Assembly: GCA_018066125.1 (NCBI GenBank)
Contig: JAGHSA010000050.1
Coordinates: forward strand, 1 to 64,000
Direction: 5' to 3'
Length of the DNA stretch: 64,000 nt
From: Candidatus Cryptobacteroides onthequi
GTDB taxonomy: Bacteria; Bacteroidota; Bacteroidia; Bacteroidales; UBA932
A program made the position numbers and the translations under genes. Shown here piece after piece: positions 32,603-42,009 of the stretch. The notes under the pieces are model-generated. The model worked only from the letters and a program-made list of their open reading frames with translations, was not told where the DNA came from and searched no databases. Every line of letters starts with the position of its first letter. Within the stretch, counting starts at the first letter, position 1.

Positions 32603-34183
32603 ATGAAAAAACATAATATCATCATAGCTGCAATCCTTGCAATAGGTGCATTCACTTCATGCAACGATTTCCTTGACACCATGCCGGACAACCGCGCTGA
32701 GATCGACACTGAAGACAAGATCAAGGCACTGCTGGTATCAGCATACAACGACAAGGAGAGCATCATCCTCGCAGAGTACGCCTCAGACAACGTTGACGAG
32801 CACAACAACTCATATACGTATCGCTGGCTTGACCAGATTTTCAACTGGGAAGACATCACAGAAAGCTTCAACGAAAGTACAGAAAGGTACTGGGACGGAG
32901 CATATATGGCTATCGCATCGGCAAACCATGCACTCGAAGCAATCGAGAAACTGGCTGAAGAGCAGGGATGGACACCATCCCTCAAGGCAGAAAAGGCTGA
33001 GGCTCTTCTCTGCCGCGCATTCGCTCACTTCGGTCTCGTGAACCTTTTCGCCAAGGCATACAACTCTCAGACAAGCACTACCGACCTCGGCATCACATAT
33101 GTCAGCGCTCCTGAAAAGGACCTTGACCCTGATTATGAGAGGAATACCGTGGCTGAGGTCTATGACTTCATCGAAAAGGACATACAGGAGGCTCTTCCTC
33201 TAATGGGAGAGAACTACTATACCGTCCCGAAGTGGCATTTCAACATGAAGGCTGCCTACGCATTTGCAGCACGCTTCTATCTCTATTATGAAAAGTGGGA
33301 CGAGTGCATCAAGTATGCAGATCTCTGCCTGGGCAATGCAGCGAAGTCAATGCTCAGAAACTGGTCGGAAATGGCAGCAATGACTCAGTCTGCTGATGCC
33401 ATACAGAATGAGTTCATCAACGCCAACGCCAATGCCAACCTTCTCATGAGTGACGCCATCTCGAGAGTCTGCATGGCATTTGGAGCCTACACTACCATGA
33501 AGAAGTATTCACATGGTTCCAACCTCGTAGGATACGAGACTGCAAACGCCGAGAACGTATGGGGAAGACAAGGCTATTTCATGCCTCTCCACAGCTACCC
33601 TGGCGCCAACTATGAGTTCACCATTTTCTGGAAGTCTCCTAGAAAATTCGAGTACACCGATCCTGTAGCAGGCATTGGTTACTATCATACGACATATCCT
33701 ACCCTGACTTCAGACGAGTGCCTCCTCAACAGGGCAGAGGCCAAGATCATGCTCGGCCTCAACGAATCGGCTGCAGAGGATATGGACATGTGGGTGAAGA
33801 ACATCGTGAAGACACCTTCTTACAGTGTGACAGTGGACCGCGTGGTATCATTCTACAACTCTATCGAATATGCATATGAGAAGGATGGTATGAACTCGAC
33901 ACAGAAGAAGCACCTCAATCCTAAGTTCACCATCGGCAATGAGGGCAGTGTGCAGGAGTGCATGCTCCAGTGTGTCCTCGGTCTCAAGAGAATCGAGACT
34001 CTCCAGATGGGACTCAGGTGGTTCGATATCAAGCGCTATGGAATCGAGATTCCACGCAGAGTCGTGAATGCATCCGGAAGCCCGGTTGAGATCAAGGACG
34101 TGCTCAAGAAGGACGACCCTCGCCACGCATTCCAGATACCATCCAAGTGTATCGATGCCGGTGTAAAACCAAACCCTCGTTAA
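32603..34183 (+). CDS. RagB/SusD-family nutrient-binding lipoprotein
   Basis: 526 residues with lipobox TSC (Cys20). The N-terminus CNDFLDTMPDNRAEI is the usual SusD opening, and the helical TPR-like region (RYWDGAYMAIASANHALEAIE, LCRAFAHFGLVNLFAKAY) and C-terminal motif (RWFDIKRYGIE) are typical. It should cap the SusC barrel and bind substrate on the cell surface. It sits 13 bases after susC and 19 bases before the zinc metallohydrolase lipoprotein in the same operon. Confidence 0.95.
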   Translation: MKKHNIIIAAILAIGAFTSCNDFLDTMPDNRAEIDTEDKIKALLVSAYNDKESIILAEYASDNVDEHNNSYTYRWLDQIFNWEDITESFNESTERYWDGAYMAIASANHALEAIEKLAEEQGWTPSLKAEKAEALLCRAFAHFGLVNLFAKAYNSQTSTTDLGITYVSAPEKDLDPDYERNTVAEVYDFIEKDIQEALPLMGENYYTVPKWHFNMKAAYAFAARFYLYYEKWDECIKYADLCLGNAAKSMLRNWSEMAAMTQSADAIQNEFINANANANLLMSDAISRVCMAFGAYTTMKKYSHGSNLVGYETANAENVWGRQGYFMPLHSYPGANYEFTIFWKSPRKFEYTDPVAGIGYYHTTYPTLTSDECLLNRAEAKIMLGLNESAAEDMDMWVKNIVKTPSYSVTVDRVVSFYNSIEYAYEKDGMNSTQKKHLNPKFTIGNEGSVQECMLQCVLGLKRIETLQMGLRWFDIKRYGIEIPRRVVNASGSPVEIKDVLKKDDPRHAFQIPSKCIDAGVKPNPR

Positions 34184-34202
34184 AAATCAAATCCAGACAA
34201 CA

Positions 34203-35096
34203 ATGAAAAAGTATATTTTCACAATACTGGCTGCTGCTTCCGTAATGATGCTCGCATCATGTCAGGAGGACACCCTTGCGGAGCAGAGCGTCATCACCAT
34301 CGACAAGGTGGTGACAACGGAATTTGACGAATGGCTCGAGGAAAATTTCGTTAACCCCTACAACATTCAGTTCAAGTATCGTTACGAAGAGATTGAGGCC
34401 GACTATAACTACTATACCATCCCTGCATATTATGATATGGCAGTCAAGATGGCCCATCTCGTCAAGCATCTCTGCCTTGAGGCCTACGATGAGGCCGGAG
34501 GCATAGGATTTACCCGCCGCTACTTCCCTAAACTCATCTTTCTCATAGGAGAATGGGAGTATAAGAACAATGGTACATATATTCTTGGTACGGCAGAAGG
34601 CGGACGCAAGATCACTCTCGCCGGCGCAAACTATCTCGACAGCAGCATCGGCAGCGCAAGATTGCTCAACCAGCGCTATTTCAAGACCGTGCACCATGAG
34701 TTCACACACATCCTGAACCAGACCATGTCTCTCCCTACAGACTACCAGTTCATCACCGGCAATGACTACGTGGGTGGAGAATGGAGCAACGCACCATACA
34801 ACGCAGGCTATCTGAAAAGAGGTTTCATATCCTCATACGCACAGGAGTCCTACACCGAGGACTTCGCCGAGATGCTGGCAATGTATGTATGCTACGACAA
34901 CGAGCAGTGGGATGAATGGCTCACTGAAGCCGGCGATGGCGCAGAACTCATCCTTGCTAAGCTCAGCCTTGTAAGGTCTTACATGAAGGAGACTTTCAAG
35001 ATCGATATCGACCAGCTCAAGGCTGCCATCCAGCGCAGGCAGAACGACATCATCACCGGCAAGATCGATCTTGAAGACATCAGTATCAACAAATAA
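34203..35096 (+). CDS. Substrate-import-associated zinc metallohydrolase lipoprotein
   Basis: 297 residues, lipobox ASC (Cys20). A gluzincin-type motif HEFTH (165-169) with downstream glutamates in YTEDFAEML (Glu219, Glu223) supplies zinc ligands and the catalytic Glu166. Length, lipobox and position right after SusC/SusD fit the family named substrate import-associated zinc metallohydrolase lipoprotein (TIGR04549). It probably cleaves a protein or peptide at the cell surface for import, but the substrate is unproven. The flanking DUF4302 gene is a common partner of this family. Confidence 0.85.
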   Translation: MKKYIFTILAAASVMMLASCQEDTLAEQSVITIDKVVTTEFDEWLEENFVNPYNIQFKYRYEEIEADYNYYTIPAYYDMAVKMAHLVKHLCLEAYDEAGGIGFTRRYFPKLIFLIGEWEYKNNGTYILGTAEGGRKITLAGANYLDSSIGSARLLNQRYFKTVHHEFTHILNQTMSLPTDYQFITGNDYVGGEWSNAPYNAGYLKRGFISSYAQESYTEDFAEMLAMYVCYDNEQWDEWLTEAGDGAELILAKLSLVRSYMKETFKIDIDQLKAAIQRRQNDIITGKIDLEDISINK

Positions 35097-35109
35097 CAAC
35101 TGACAGGAT

Positions 35110-36414
35110 ATGAAAAGAACATTCAGACTTTTGACCATCATGGTCCTGGCAGCCCTCAGCTTCCAGTCATGTCTCTTCGAACAGAAGGACATTTTCGAAG
35201 AGTCCTCTTCAAACCGTCTCCAGCATGCCCTCGAGGCAGCTCAGAAGGTACTTGTCAGTGCGGAGAACGGATGGCTGTTTGAGATGTATCCGGATAAAGA
35301 TCAGTCATATGGCGGATATGCATTCGTATGCAAGTTCAACGAAAAGACCGTCGAGGTATATACTGAGCTCGCAGAAGACGCATCAGAATCAGTGACCAGC
35401 TACTACAAGATGAGCAGTGAAAACGGTCCAGTCCTGACATTCGACACCTATAACGACTATCTTCATCTCTTCGCCACACCTTGGGGATCTTCCAGCGGCT
35501 ACGAGGCTTACCACGGAGAGTATGCCTTCGTGATAGAGAAGGTAGAAGATGACCTCATCACACTCAGAGGTTCCAGGACCGGCAACGTCATGTATCTGCG
35601 CAAGATGAATGACAGCGGTCTCAGCTATATCGAGAAGGTGAACGAGGTAAATGGAAAACTCATCATGTCGGCACTTACAGGATCCATCAACGGCAAGAAG
35701 GTGGACGTGGACGTGGATCTTGACAACCGCAATCTCGCATTCATCGTAGATGGTGATGAGGAGAATGCAGTGGAGACAGCGTTCTGTGTAACCGACACAG
35801 GATTCAGGCTCTATGAGGGTGTCGAGGTCGCAGGGAAGGCATTCGATTCACTGAGATTGAGTGAAGACGGACTGTCATTTGACTGCGCAGGCGACAAGCT
35901 CGATGCAGTATTCCCTGAAGGCTGGCGTCCATACGCTGCCTACGCGGGCAAATACATTCTCCACTATGAGCAGTCTGCAACTCTTATCAGAGACGTGACT
36001 GTGACCCTCACTCCTAAGGGAGACGGTACCACTTACGTGCTCAGCGGTCTCAACAGCAACTACACAGTCGAAGTGAAATACAGACTTTCTTCAGGAAAGC
36101 TCTATTGGAACTCCCAGCAGGTAGGTACTGCCGGTGCAAACAATGTCTGGCTCTGTGCATGGGACAGCGTTGGAGGTACACTCACCTGGTCTACTGATGC
36201 AGGTGTAATGACAGAATGGAACGGTGACGAGGCCAAGCCGGTTTACAATCTCGTAAACAATGGTGAGACTACTTACAACGTAAACTCATTCATTCTCTGG
36301 CAGCTTACATCAGCCAATGCTTCTGCAGGAGAATACACCAACACAGCATGGAGAATCACCGGTTCGACAAGCACCAGACTGCGTAATGTAACTACACTCA
36401 CAAAAATTGACTAG
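35110..36414 (+). CDS. DUF4302-type lipoprotein
   Basis: 434 residues, lipobox QSC (Cys21). The opening (DIFEESSSNRLQHALEAAQK, then AENGWLFEMYP) and beta-rich body match my recollection of the DUF4302 family, which is found in SusCD operons with the zinc metallohydrolase lipoprotein. No catalytic motif is visible. It is likely a surface-exposed accessory that binds substrate. It lies 13 bases after the metallohydrolase and 2 bases before the BACON gene, so cotranscription is nearly certain. Confidence 0.72.
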   Translation: MKRTFRLLTIMVLAALSFQSCLFEQKDIFEESSSNRLQHALEAAQKVLVSAENGWLFEMYPDKDQSYGGYAFVCKFNEKTVEVYTELAEDASESVTSYYKMSSENGPVLTFDTYNDYLHLFATPWGSSSGYEAYHGEYAFVIEKVEDDLITLRGSRTGNVMYLRKMNDSGLSYIEKVNEVNGKLIMSALTGSINGKKVDVDVDLDNRNLAFIVDGDEENAVETAFCVTDTGFRLYEGVEVAGKAFDSLRLSEDGLSFDCAGDKLDAVFPEGWRPYAAYAGKYILHYEQSATLIRDVTVTLTPKGDGTTYVLSGLNSNYTVEVKYRLSSGKLYWNSQQVGTAGANNVWLCAWDSVGGTLTWSTDAGVMTEWNGDEAKPVYNLVNNGETTYNVNSFILWQLTSANASAGEYTNTAWRITGSTSTRLRNVTTLTKID

Positions 36415-36416
36415 TC

Positions 36417-37529
36417 ATGAAAAAAACATTCAGATATCTCGCACTCGCTACAGCCATGTTGACCATGGCTGCAGCATGCGACATCTTTCCGACCGATGAC
36501 CCAGCAAGAGAGGATGAAGCGGTTGTTCCAACAGGATTGCAGATAGTCAAGTCAGAAGTGCTTTTCGATGCCTGCGAATCAACAGGCAAGATTGAGCTCA
36601 ATGAAAACACCAACATTTCTGCCACATGCGAAGCATCATGGCTCACATATGAGGTGTCTGGCGGTATGGTCAATGTCAAGGCTGATGAAAACCCTGCACT
36701 TGAGGGAAGAACTGCCATGATGACCATCACCAACGGAACAGACAAGGTCAAGGTTGCCATACAGCAGCGTGGTTATGTGGTTACGCTCGTCTCTGCCGAG
36801 ACTCGCGCTCCACAGAAGAAGATCACTATCGGAGATGATGCTGCAAATTCAGAGTTCATTCTTGATGCCAATGTTCCTGTCACATTCACCTGCGATGCAG
36901 CATGGCTCAAGGTGGACAGAAATGACAACGACGTTACCATCAAGGCAAGTGCCAACACAAGCGGTCACATCAGAAGTACCTTTGTATACTACGAGACTGC
37001 TGCAGTGAAGGACTCAATCGAAGTGCTTCAGTACGATTTCGACAAGGATATCGCCGGCAAGGCATATTTCCTTTTCCGCTCAAGTGCTGCAGCTGCTTCG
37101 TTCAGCTACTTCAACTGCACGATCACCAAGGATGCATTTGTACTTCCTGACCTTGGCCTGAAGTTCCCGATGGTATTCAAGGCTTCAGATCTCAGTTTCA
37201 GCATCTTCGGAGGACAGCTTATGGGTCCGTATATGAATGGTGCCACTGAGAATTATGCCTACACAGGCTATCGCGACACAGGAAAGGGTTACTGGGGCGT
37301 AGGTACAAATGTATCCATTTCCGGTTCAATCGAGTATGACGCAGATGACGAAGCGTCTTATATCATGCTTGAGGACAACGGGTCATGGAGCGGCTATGAA
37401 GTGACTGTTCTCAGCATCGAGCTCATGTTCGCTGAGAAAGCCGGCACTTCCGCTACCGACAGGGTTGGCCGCCTCACATCCCTCTACCTCCCTATCATTG
37501 TGGAAAGAGATGATGCTGACAACAAATAG
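36417..37529 (+). CDS. BACON-domain lipoprotein
   Basis: 370 residues, lipobox AAC (Cys21). Two tandem BACON-like beta-sandwiches are visible (about 40-120 and 125-210), each with an aromatic CxASW/CDAAW motif (TCEASWLTYE, TCDAAWLKVD) and a VxVxQ-type end. A distinct C-terminal beta domain (about 215-360) follows. BACON domains bind carbohydrate or mucin-like ligands or act as spacers. No enzyme motif is seen. Last gene of the SusCD operon; a perfect bidirectional terminator follows. Confidence 0.82.
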   Translation: MKKTFRYLALATAMLTMAAACDIFPTDDPAREDEAVVPTGLQIVKSEVLFDACESTGKIELNENTNISATCEASWLTYEVSGGMVNVKADENPALEGRTAMMTITNGTDKVKVAIQQRGYVVTLVSAETRAPQKKITIGDDAANSEFILDANVPVTFTCDAAWLKVDRNDNDVTIKASANTSGHIRSTFVYYETAAVKDSIEVLQYDFDKDIAGKAYFLFRSSAAAASFSYFNCTITKDAFVLPDLGLKFPMVFKASDLSFSIFGGQLMGPYMNGATENYAYTGYRDTGKGYWGVGTNVSISGSIEYDADDEASYIMLEDNGSWSGYEVTVLSIELMFAEKAGTSATDRVGRLTSLYLPIIVERDDADNK

Positions 37530-37544
37530 TCAGACTGACACTAT

Positions 37545-37581
37545 AAAAAAAGAACTGGTCATTTTGACCAGTTCTTTTTTT
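37545..37581. terminator. Bidirectional terminator between SusCD operon and ppa
   Basis: A perfect 17-bp stem, AAAAAAAGAACTGGTCA (37545-37561) with its complement (37565-37581), closes on a TTT loop. A-tract and T-tract on opposite sides allow termination in both directions, serving the converging operon and ppa. Confidence 0.92.
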
Positions 37582-37585
37582 ATAT

Positions 37586-38212
37586 TCACATAGCGATGAG
37601 GTCGTTGTAGTCCTCGATGGATAGCCTGATGACCTCCTTGGCAACCTCAGCACTGTACAGGCAGACAAACTCCATTCTTTTCCTTGTGTTGGTATCTCCA
37701 GGGATATCCTTGTATGTAGTGAAATAATGGACAAGTCTTCTGGTGATATCCTTCGGAAGCTGCTCTATGTCAGTGAAGTTCTCATACATGGCATCGTCCT
37801 TGAGCACCGCGATGATCTTGTCATCCGACTGACCGTTGTCGAGCAGGCGGATGCCGCCGATAGGACGAGCCTTCACGAGAATGTCACCATGAGTGACGTC
37901 CTTTTCCGTAAGAACACAGATGTCAAGCGGGTCGCCGTCACCATCGATGTCGTAGCGCGCCAGAGCCTGATTGGCCAGAGAAGCCATCTTTGCGCCGCAA
38001 TAGGTTCTCGGGAGGAACCCGTAGAGAGAAGGAACGATATTGGAGAATTTCTGAGGGCGGTCAAGGGAGAGATATCCGGACTCCTTGTCCACCTCATACT
38101 TCACGGTGTCTGTAGGTACGATTTCGATGAAGGCCCTGACGGTATCCGGACAGTCCGGTCCCAGGTCTATTCCATGCCAGGGATGAGCCTTATGTAGTCC
38201 TTTGCAATCCAT
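37586..38212 (-). CDS. ppa: Inorganic pyrophosphatase, family I
   Basis: 208 residues. The family signature DGDPLD is present (Asp92, Asp94, Asp97), with EVDKESGY (Lys43, Glu44) and FLPRTYCG upstream. It hydrolyses pyrophosphate in the cytoplasm with Mg2+. It is slightly longer than the E. coli enzyme at the C-terminus. Single-gene unit with its own promoter box (38237-38230) that interlocks with the promoter of the divergent GH92 gene. Confidence 0.94.
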   Translation of the reverse strand: MDCKGLHKAHPWHGIDLGPDCPDTVRAFIEIVPTDTVKYEVDKESGYLSLDRPQKFSNIVPSLYGFLPRTYCGAKMASLANQALARYDIDGDGDPLDICVLTEKDVTHGDILVKARPIGGIRLLDNGQSDDKIIAVLKDDAMYENFTDIEQLPKDITRRLVHYFTTYKDIPGDTNTRKRMEFVCLYSAEVAKEVIRLSIEDYNDLIAM

Positions 38213-38229
38213 AATACTGAAAATTTGAA

Positions 38230-38247
38230 CAAAAATACATATTTTTG
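38230..38247. promoter_or_regulatory. Mirror-image divergent -7 boxes (ppa / GH92 operon)
   Basis: CAAAAATACATATTTTTG: a minus-strand TATTTTTG (38237-38230) and a plus-strand TATTTTTG (38240-38247) separated by 2 bases. Each start codon lies 17 bases from its own box. Both polymerases cannot occupy the site together. Confidence 0.6.
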
Positions 38248-38264
38248 TGTAAATACGCTATCTG

Positions 38265-40547
38265 ATGAAACACAACGGACTTTTCAGACTCTCACTGACA
38301 ATCATCACCGCTGCTTATTTCACTGCTCTGACTTCATGCACGCATGGATCCAAGAGCGCCGAAGTCTCTTACGACTGCTCAGAACCGGTGGAGTTTGTCA
38401 GCACTCTGGTAGGAACCATGTCGAGCCACGGGCTCTCTACAGGAAACACCTACCCTGCCATAGCCAGACCATGGGGAACCAACTTCTGGACCCCTCAGAC
38501 CGGTAAGAACGGCAACGGATGGGCTTATGTCTACACTGACCCCAAGATCCGCGGCATCAAGCAGACGCATCAGCCAAGCCCATGGATCAACGACTATGGT
38601 CAGTTCTCAATCATGCCCGTGACCACCGGTCCCGTCTTCGACGAGAATGAAAGGGCCAGCTGGTTCTCCCACAAGGCGGAGACAGCCACACCATACTATT
38701 ACAGCGTATATCTTGCCGACCATGACGCCACCATCGAGGTGACGCCTACCGAGCATGCCGCCGAGTTCCGCATCACCTATCCCGAGATGGATCAGTCCTA
38801 TCTCGTGATCGACGCCTTCGACCGCGGTTCCTGGACTGAGATACGTACGTCTGAGAACAAGATAGTCGGCTATACCGTCAGGAATTCCGGCGGCGTGACT
38901 GACAATTTCAAGAACTGGTTCGTCATCGTCTGCGACACTCCATTCGAGTACACCCAGACAATCGATGAGAACGGACACGCAGGGGCGATTGTAGGCTTCA
39001 AGACAAGCAAGGGACAGAAGGTCTGCCTCAAGGCCGCTTCTTCGTTCATAAGCCTCGAACAGGCTGAGACCAACATGCTCGAAGTTGCAGGAAAAGACTT
39101 CGACACCGTCAGAGAGGAAGGCAGAGCTGCATGGAACAGCACACTCGGACGCATAAGGATCGAAGACGGAGACCTTGACCACCTCCGCACCTTCTACTCA
39201 TGTCTTTACAGATGCGTGCTCTTCCCTCGCGACCTCTCAGAGGTGACTGCTGATGGAAAGAGAGTTCATTACAGCCCGTACGACGGCGACGTACATGAGG
39301 GATATCTTTTCGGTGACACAGGCTTCTGGGATACCTTCCGAAGCCTCTTCGCACTCGTGGACCTTGTATATCCAGAGATGGCCGAGAAGATGCAGGAGGG
39401 ACTTGCAAACGACTATCTCGAGAGCGGTTTCCTCCCGGAGTGGTCAAGCCCGGGCCATCGCGGATGCATGGTCGGCAACAACTCCGCAAGCGTCGTGGCC
39501 GAAGCCTATCTCAAGGGAATACGCACAGAGTACACAGAGACCCTGTGGGAAGCACTCTGCCATGGTGCCCACGCTGTTCACCCGAGAGTCCTCTCTACAG
39601 GAAGGCTCGGATGGGAGTATTATGACAGGCTCGGCTATGTGCCTTGCAATGTAGGCATCAATGAAAGTGCGGCCCGCACTCTGGAATATGCATATGACGA
39701 CTGGTGCATCTGGAGGTTCGGGCAGGAAATAGGCAAGAGCGATGCTGAAACAGCCCCTTACCTCAAGGCGTCGTACAATTACCGCAACCTCTACCGCAAG
39801 GCGGATGCACTGATGGGCGGCCGCAATGAGGATGGAAGCTTCCCTGAGGAATTCAGCAGATACAAGTGGGGCGGAGACTTCACAGAAGGCAACAGCCTGC
39901 ACTACACATGGTCTGTCTTCCATGACCCGAAGGGCTTGATCGAGCTCATGGGCGGCGATGAGGCTTTCGCAGCCAACATCGACGCGATCTATGAGATCCC
40001 TCCTATTTTCGATGACAGCTATTACGGCGGCACGATACACGAGATACGTGAGATGCAGGTGATGAACATGGGCAATTACGCCCACGGCAACCAGCCGATA
40101 CAGCACGTAACCTACCTCTATGACTGGTGCGGACAGCCTTGGAAGACACAGTTCCACGTAAGGGAAGCCATGGAAAAGCTCTACACGGCAGCTCCTGACG
40201 GATACTGCGGAGATGAGGACAACGGACAGACATCGGCATGGTATGTATTCTCAGCCCTCGGTTTCTACCCTGTATGCCCTGCAAGCTGCGAATACGCAGC
40301 CGGCACGCCTCTCTTCAGGAAGGCGACCGTCAACCTCCCTTCAGGCAAGAAGATCAGGATATCGGCGCCTGCAAACAGCAGGAGGGCATACTACGTATCA
40401 GGTATGAAACTCAACGGCAAGTCGTATGACTGCAATTTCTTCCGCCACTGCGACCTCGTCCAGGGTGCGGATATCACATTCAACATGTCAGAAACAGCTT
40501 CTTCCCGCAGAGGAAAGGCTCCATACTCACTTTCAGATGAAAAATAG
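38265..40547 (+). CDS. Lipid-anchored GH92 alpha-mannosidase
   Basis: 760 residues, lipobox LTSC (Cys25). N-terminal sandwich opening FVSTLVGTMSSHGLSTGNTYPAIARPWGTNFW and C-terminal signature GDEDNGQTSAWYVFSALGFYP (near 649) are GH92 hallmarks; the acidic GDED stretch contains the catalytic acid/base positions. The family are calcium-dependent exo-alpha-mannosidases, mostly alpha-1,2 or alpha-1,3. It should trim mannose from N-glycans or mannan in the periplasm or at the surface. It overlaps the GH125 gene by 11 bases, a functional pairing expected for high-mannose breakdown. It is divergent from ppa. Confidence 0.92.
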   Translation: MKHNGLFRLSLTIITAAYFTALTSCTHGSKSAEVSYDCSEPVEFVSTLVGTMSSHGLSTGNTYPAIARPWGTNFWTPQTGKNGNGWAYVYTDPKIRGIKQTHQPSPWINDYGQFSIMPVTTGPVFDENERASWFSHKAETATPYYYSVYLADHDATIEVTPTEHAAEFRITYPEMDQSYLVIDAFDRGSWTEIRTSENKIVGYTVRNSGGVTDNFKNWFVIVCDTPFEYTQTIDENGHAGAIVGFKTSKGQKVCLKAASSFISLEQAETNMLEVAGKDFDTVREEGRAAWNSTLGRIRIEDGDLDHLRTFYSCLYRCVLFPRDLSEVTADGKRVHYSPYDGDVHEGYLFGDTGFWDTFRSLFALVDLVYPEMAEKMQEGLANDYLESGFLPEWSSPGHRGCMVGNNSASVVAEAYLKGIRTEYTETLWEALCHGAHAVHPRVLSTGRLGWEYYDRLGYVPCNVGINESAARTLEYAYDDWCIWRFGQEIGKSDAETAPYLKASYNYRNLYRKADALMGGRNEDGSFPEEFSRYKWGGDFTEGNSLHYTWSVFHDPKGLIELMGGDEAFAANIDAIYEIPPIFDDSYYGGTIHEIREMQVMNMGNYAHGNQPIQHVTYLYDWCGQPWKTQFHVREAMEKLYTAAPDGYCGDEDNGQTSAWYVFSALGFYPVCPASCEYAAGTPLFRKATVNLPSGKKIRISAPANSRRAYYVSGMKLNGKSYDCNFFRHCDLVQGADITFNMSETASSRRGKAPYSLSDEK

Positions 40548-42009
40548 ATTCTATGTATCGATGATGGCTGCTGCAGCCATCTTGACTTCTTGCGGGCAGA
40601 ATGCCCCGAAAGAAGCCGTCCAGCTCACACACTATGATTTCAAGCCCTTCCCTGTAGAGGAATTCGTTTCACAGCGTCCTGCTCCGGAAGAGAGGAAGTT
40701 CAGCTCCGAAGCTGTGGAAAAGAAGATCGTAGAGGTCACATCCAAGCTCACGAATCCAAGACTCGCATGGATGTTCGCAAACTGTTTCCCGAACACACTT
40801 GACACCACCGTCAATTTCGGCGAGGATGAGAACGGCAACCCTGACACCTTCGTGATCACCGGAGACATCTTCGCGATGTGGCTCCGAGACAGCGGTGCTC
40901 AGGTATGGCCTTACGTGCAGCTTGCAAATGAAGACGATCACCTCCGCGCAATGATCGAAGGCACCATCAGACGCCAGTTCAAGTGCATCACCATCGACCC
41001 TTACGCAAACGCATTCAACTTCGGCCCGACAGGAGGATACTGGCAGAGTGACTTTACCAGGATGAACCTCAATGACCATGAGCGCAAATGGGAGATCGAC
41101 TCACAGTGCTACCCTATCCGTCTCGCTTACGAGTACTGGAAGAAGACCGGTGACGACACCATCTTCGACGGCGTATGGGTCGAGGCTGTCGATTCTACCC
41201 TCACAGTGCTCAGAGAGCAGCAGCGCAAGGAGAACCGCGGAAGCTACAGGTTCATGAGAGAGACACATGCTCAGTACGACACCAAGAGCAACAGCGGCTA
41301 CGGCAACCCTGTCAAGCCTTGCGGTCTGATCGTATCCTCATTCCGTCCTTCAGATGACGCCACGGTCATGGACTATCTCATCCCATCCAACTTCTTTGCG
41401 GTGACATCTCTCCGCAAGGCAGCTGAGATTCTCGAGACAGTGAACAAGGATGCCGAGCGTGCCGCTTCCTGCCGCGCCCTGGCTGATGAGGTGGAAGCAG
41501 CCCTCAAGGAAAATGCCATCGTGAAGCATCCGAAATACGGCGACATCTATGCGTTCGAGTGCGACGGCTTCGGCAACCATCTCATGATGGATGACGCCAA
41601 CGTCCCTAGCCTCCTGGCCATGTCATACCTCGGAGACGTCCCTGCAGACGACCCTATCTATCAGAACACAAGACGATTCGTCCTCAGCGAGGACAACCCT
41701 TACTTCTTCAGGGGAGAAGTTGGAGAAGGAGTAGGCGGACCGCACGTAGGCGTGAACTATGTATGGCCTATGAGCATCATGATGAGAGCATTCACCTCTG
41801 ACTGCGACGAGGAGATCAAGTTCTGTATCGAGATGCTCATGTGCACAGATGCAGGAACAGGATTCATGCATGAGTCATTCCACAAGGACAATGCTGCCGA
41901 TTACACTAGAGACTGGTTCGCATGGCAGAACACTCTCTTCGGAGAGCTTATCATCAAGATCATTGATGACGGCAGGCTCGATGTTCTCAACTCAATCACC
42001 ATCCAATAA
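40537..42009 (+). CDS. GH125 exo-alpha-1,6-mannosidase lipoprotein
   Basis: 490 residues from ATG 40537, selected because it precedes a lipoprotein signal (LTSC, Cys19); the longer frame lies inside GH92. GH125 features include MWLRDSGAQVWPY, NFGPTGGYWQSDF, DEIxxF-like helices and GFMHESFHKDNA near the C-terminus. The family is metal-independent and removes non-reducing alpha-1,6-mannose. It overlaps GH92 by 11 bases and the C26 gene by 1 base (TAATG), so the three are translationally coupled. Together with GH92 it can strip branched mannose structures. Confidence 0.92.
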   Translation: MKNRFYVSMMAAAAILTSCGQNAPKEAVQLTHYDFKPFPVEEFVSQRPAPEERKFSSEAVEKKIVEVTSKLTNPRLAWMFANCFPNTLDTTVNFGEDENGNPDTFVITGDIFAMWLRDSGAQVWPYVQLANEDDHLRAMIEGTIRRQFKCITIDPYANAFNFGPTGGYWQSDFTRMNLNDHERKWEIDSQCYPIRLAYEYWKKTGDDTIFDGVWVEAVDSTLTVLREQQRKENRGSYRFMRETHAQYDTKSNSGYGNPVKPCGLIVSSFRPSDDATVMDYLIPSNFFAVTSLRKAAEILETVNKDAERAASCRALADEVEAALKENAIVKHPKYGDIYAFECDGFGNHLMMDDANVPSLLAMSYLGDVPADDPIYQNTRRFVLSEDNPYFFRGEVGEGVGGPHVGVNYVWPMSIMMRAFTSDCDEEIKFCIEMLMCTDAGTGFMHESFHKDNAADYTRDWFAWQNTLFGELIIKIIDDGRLDVLNSITIQ

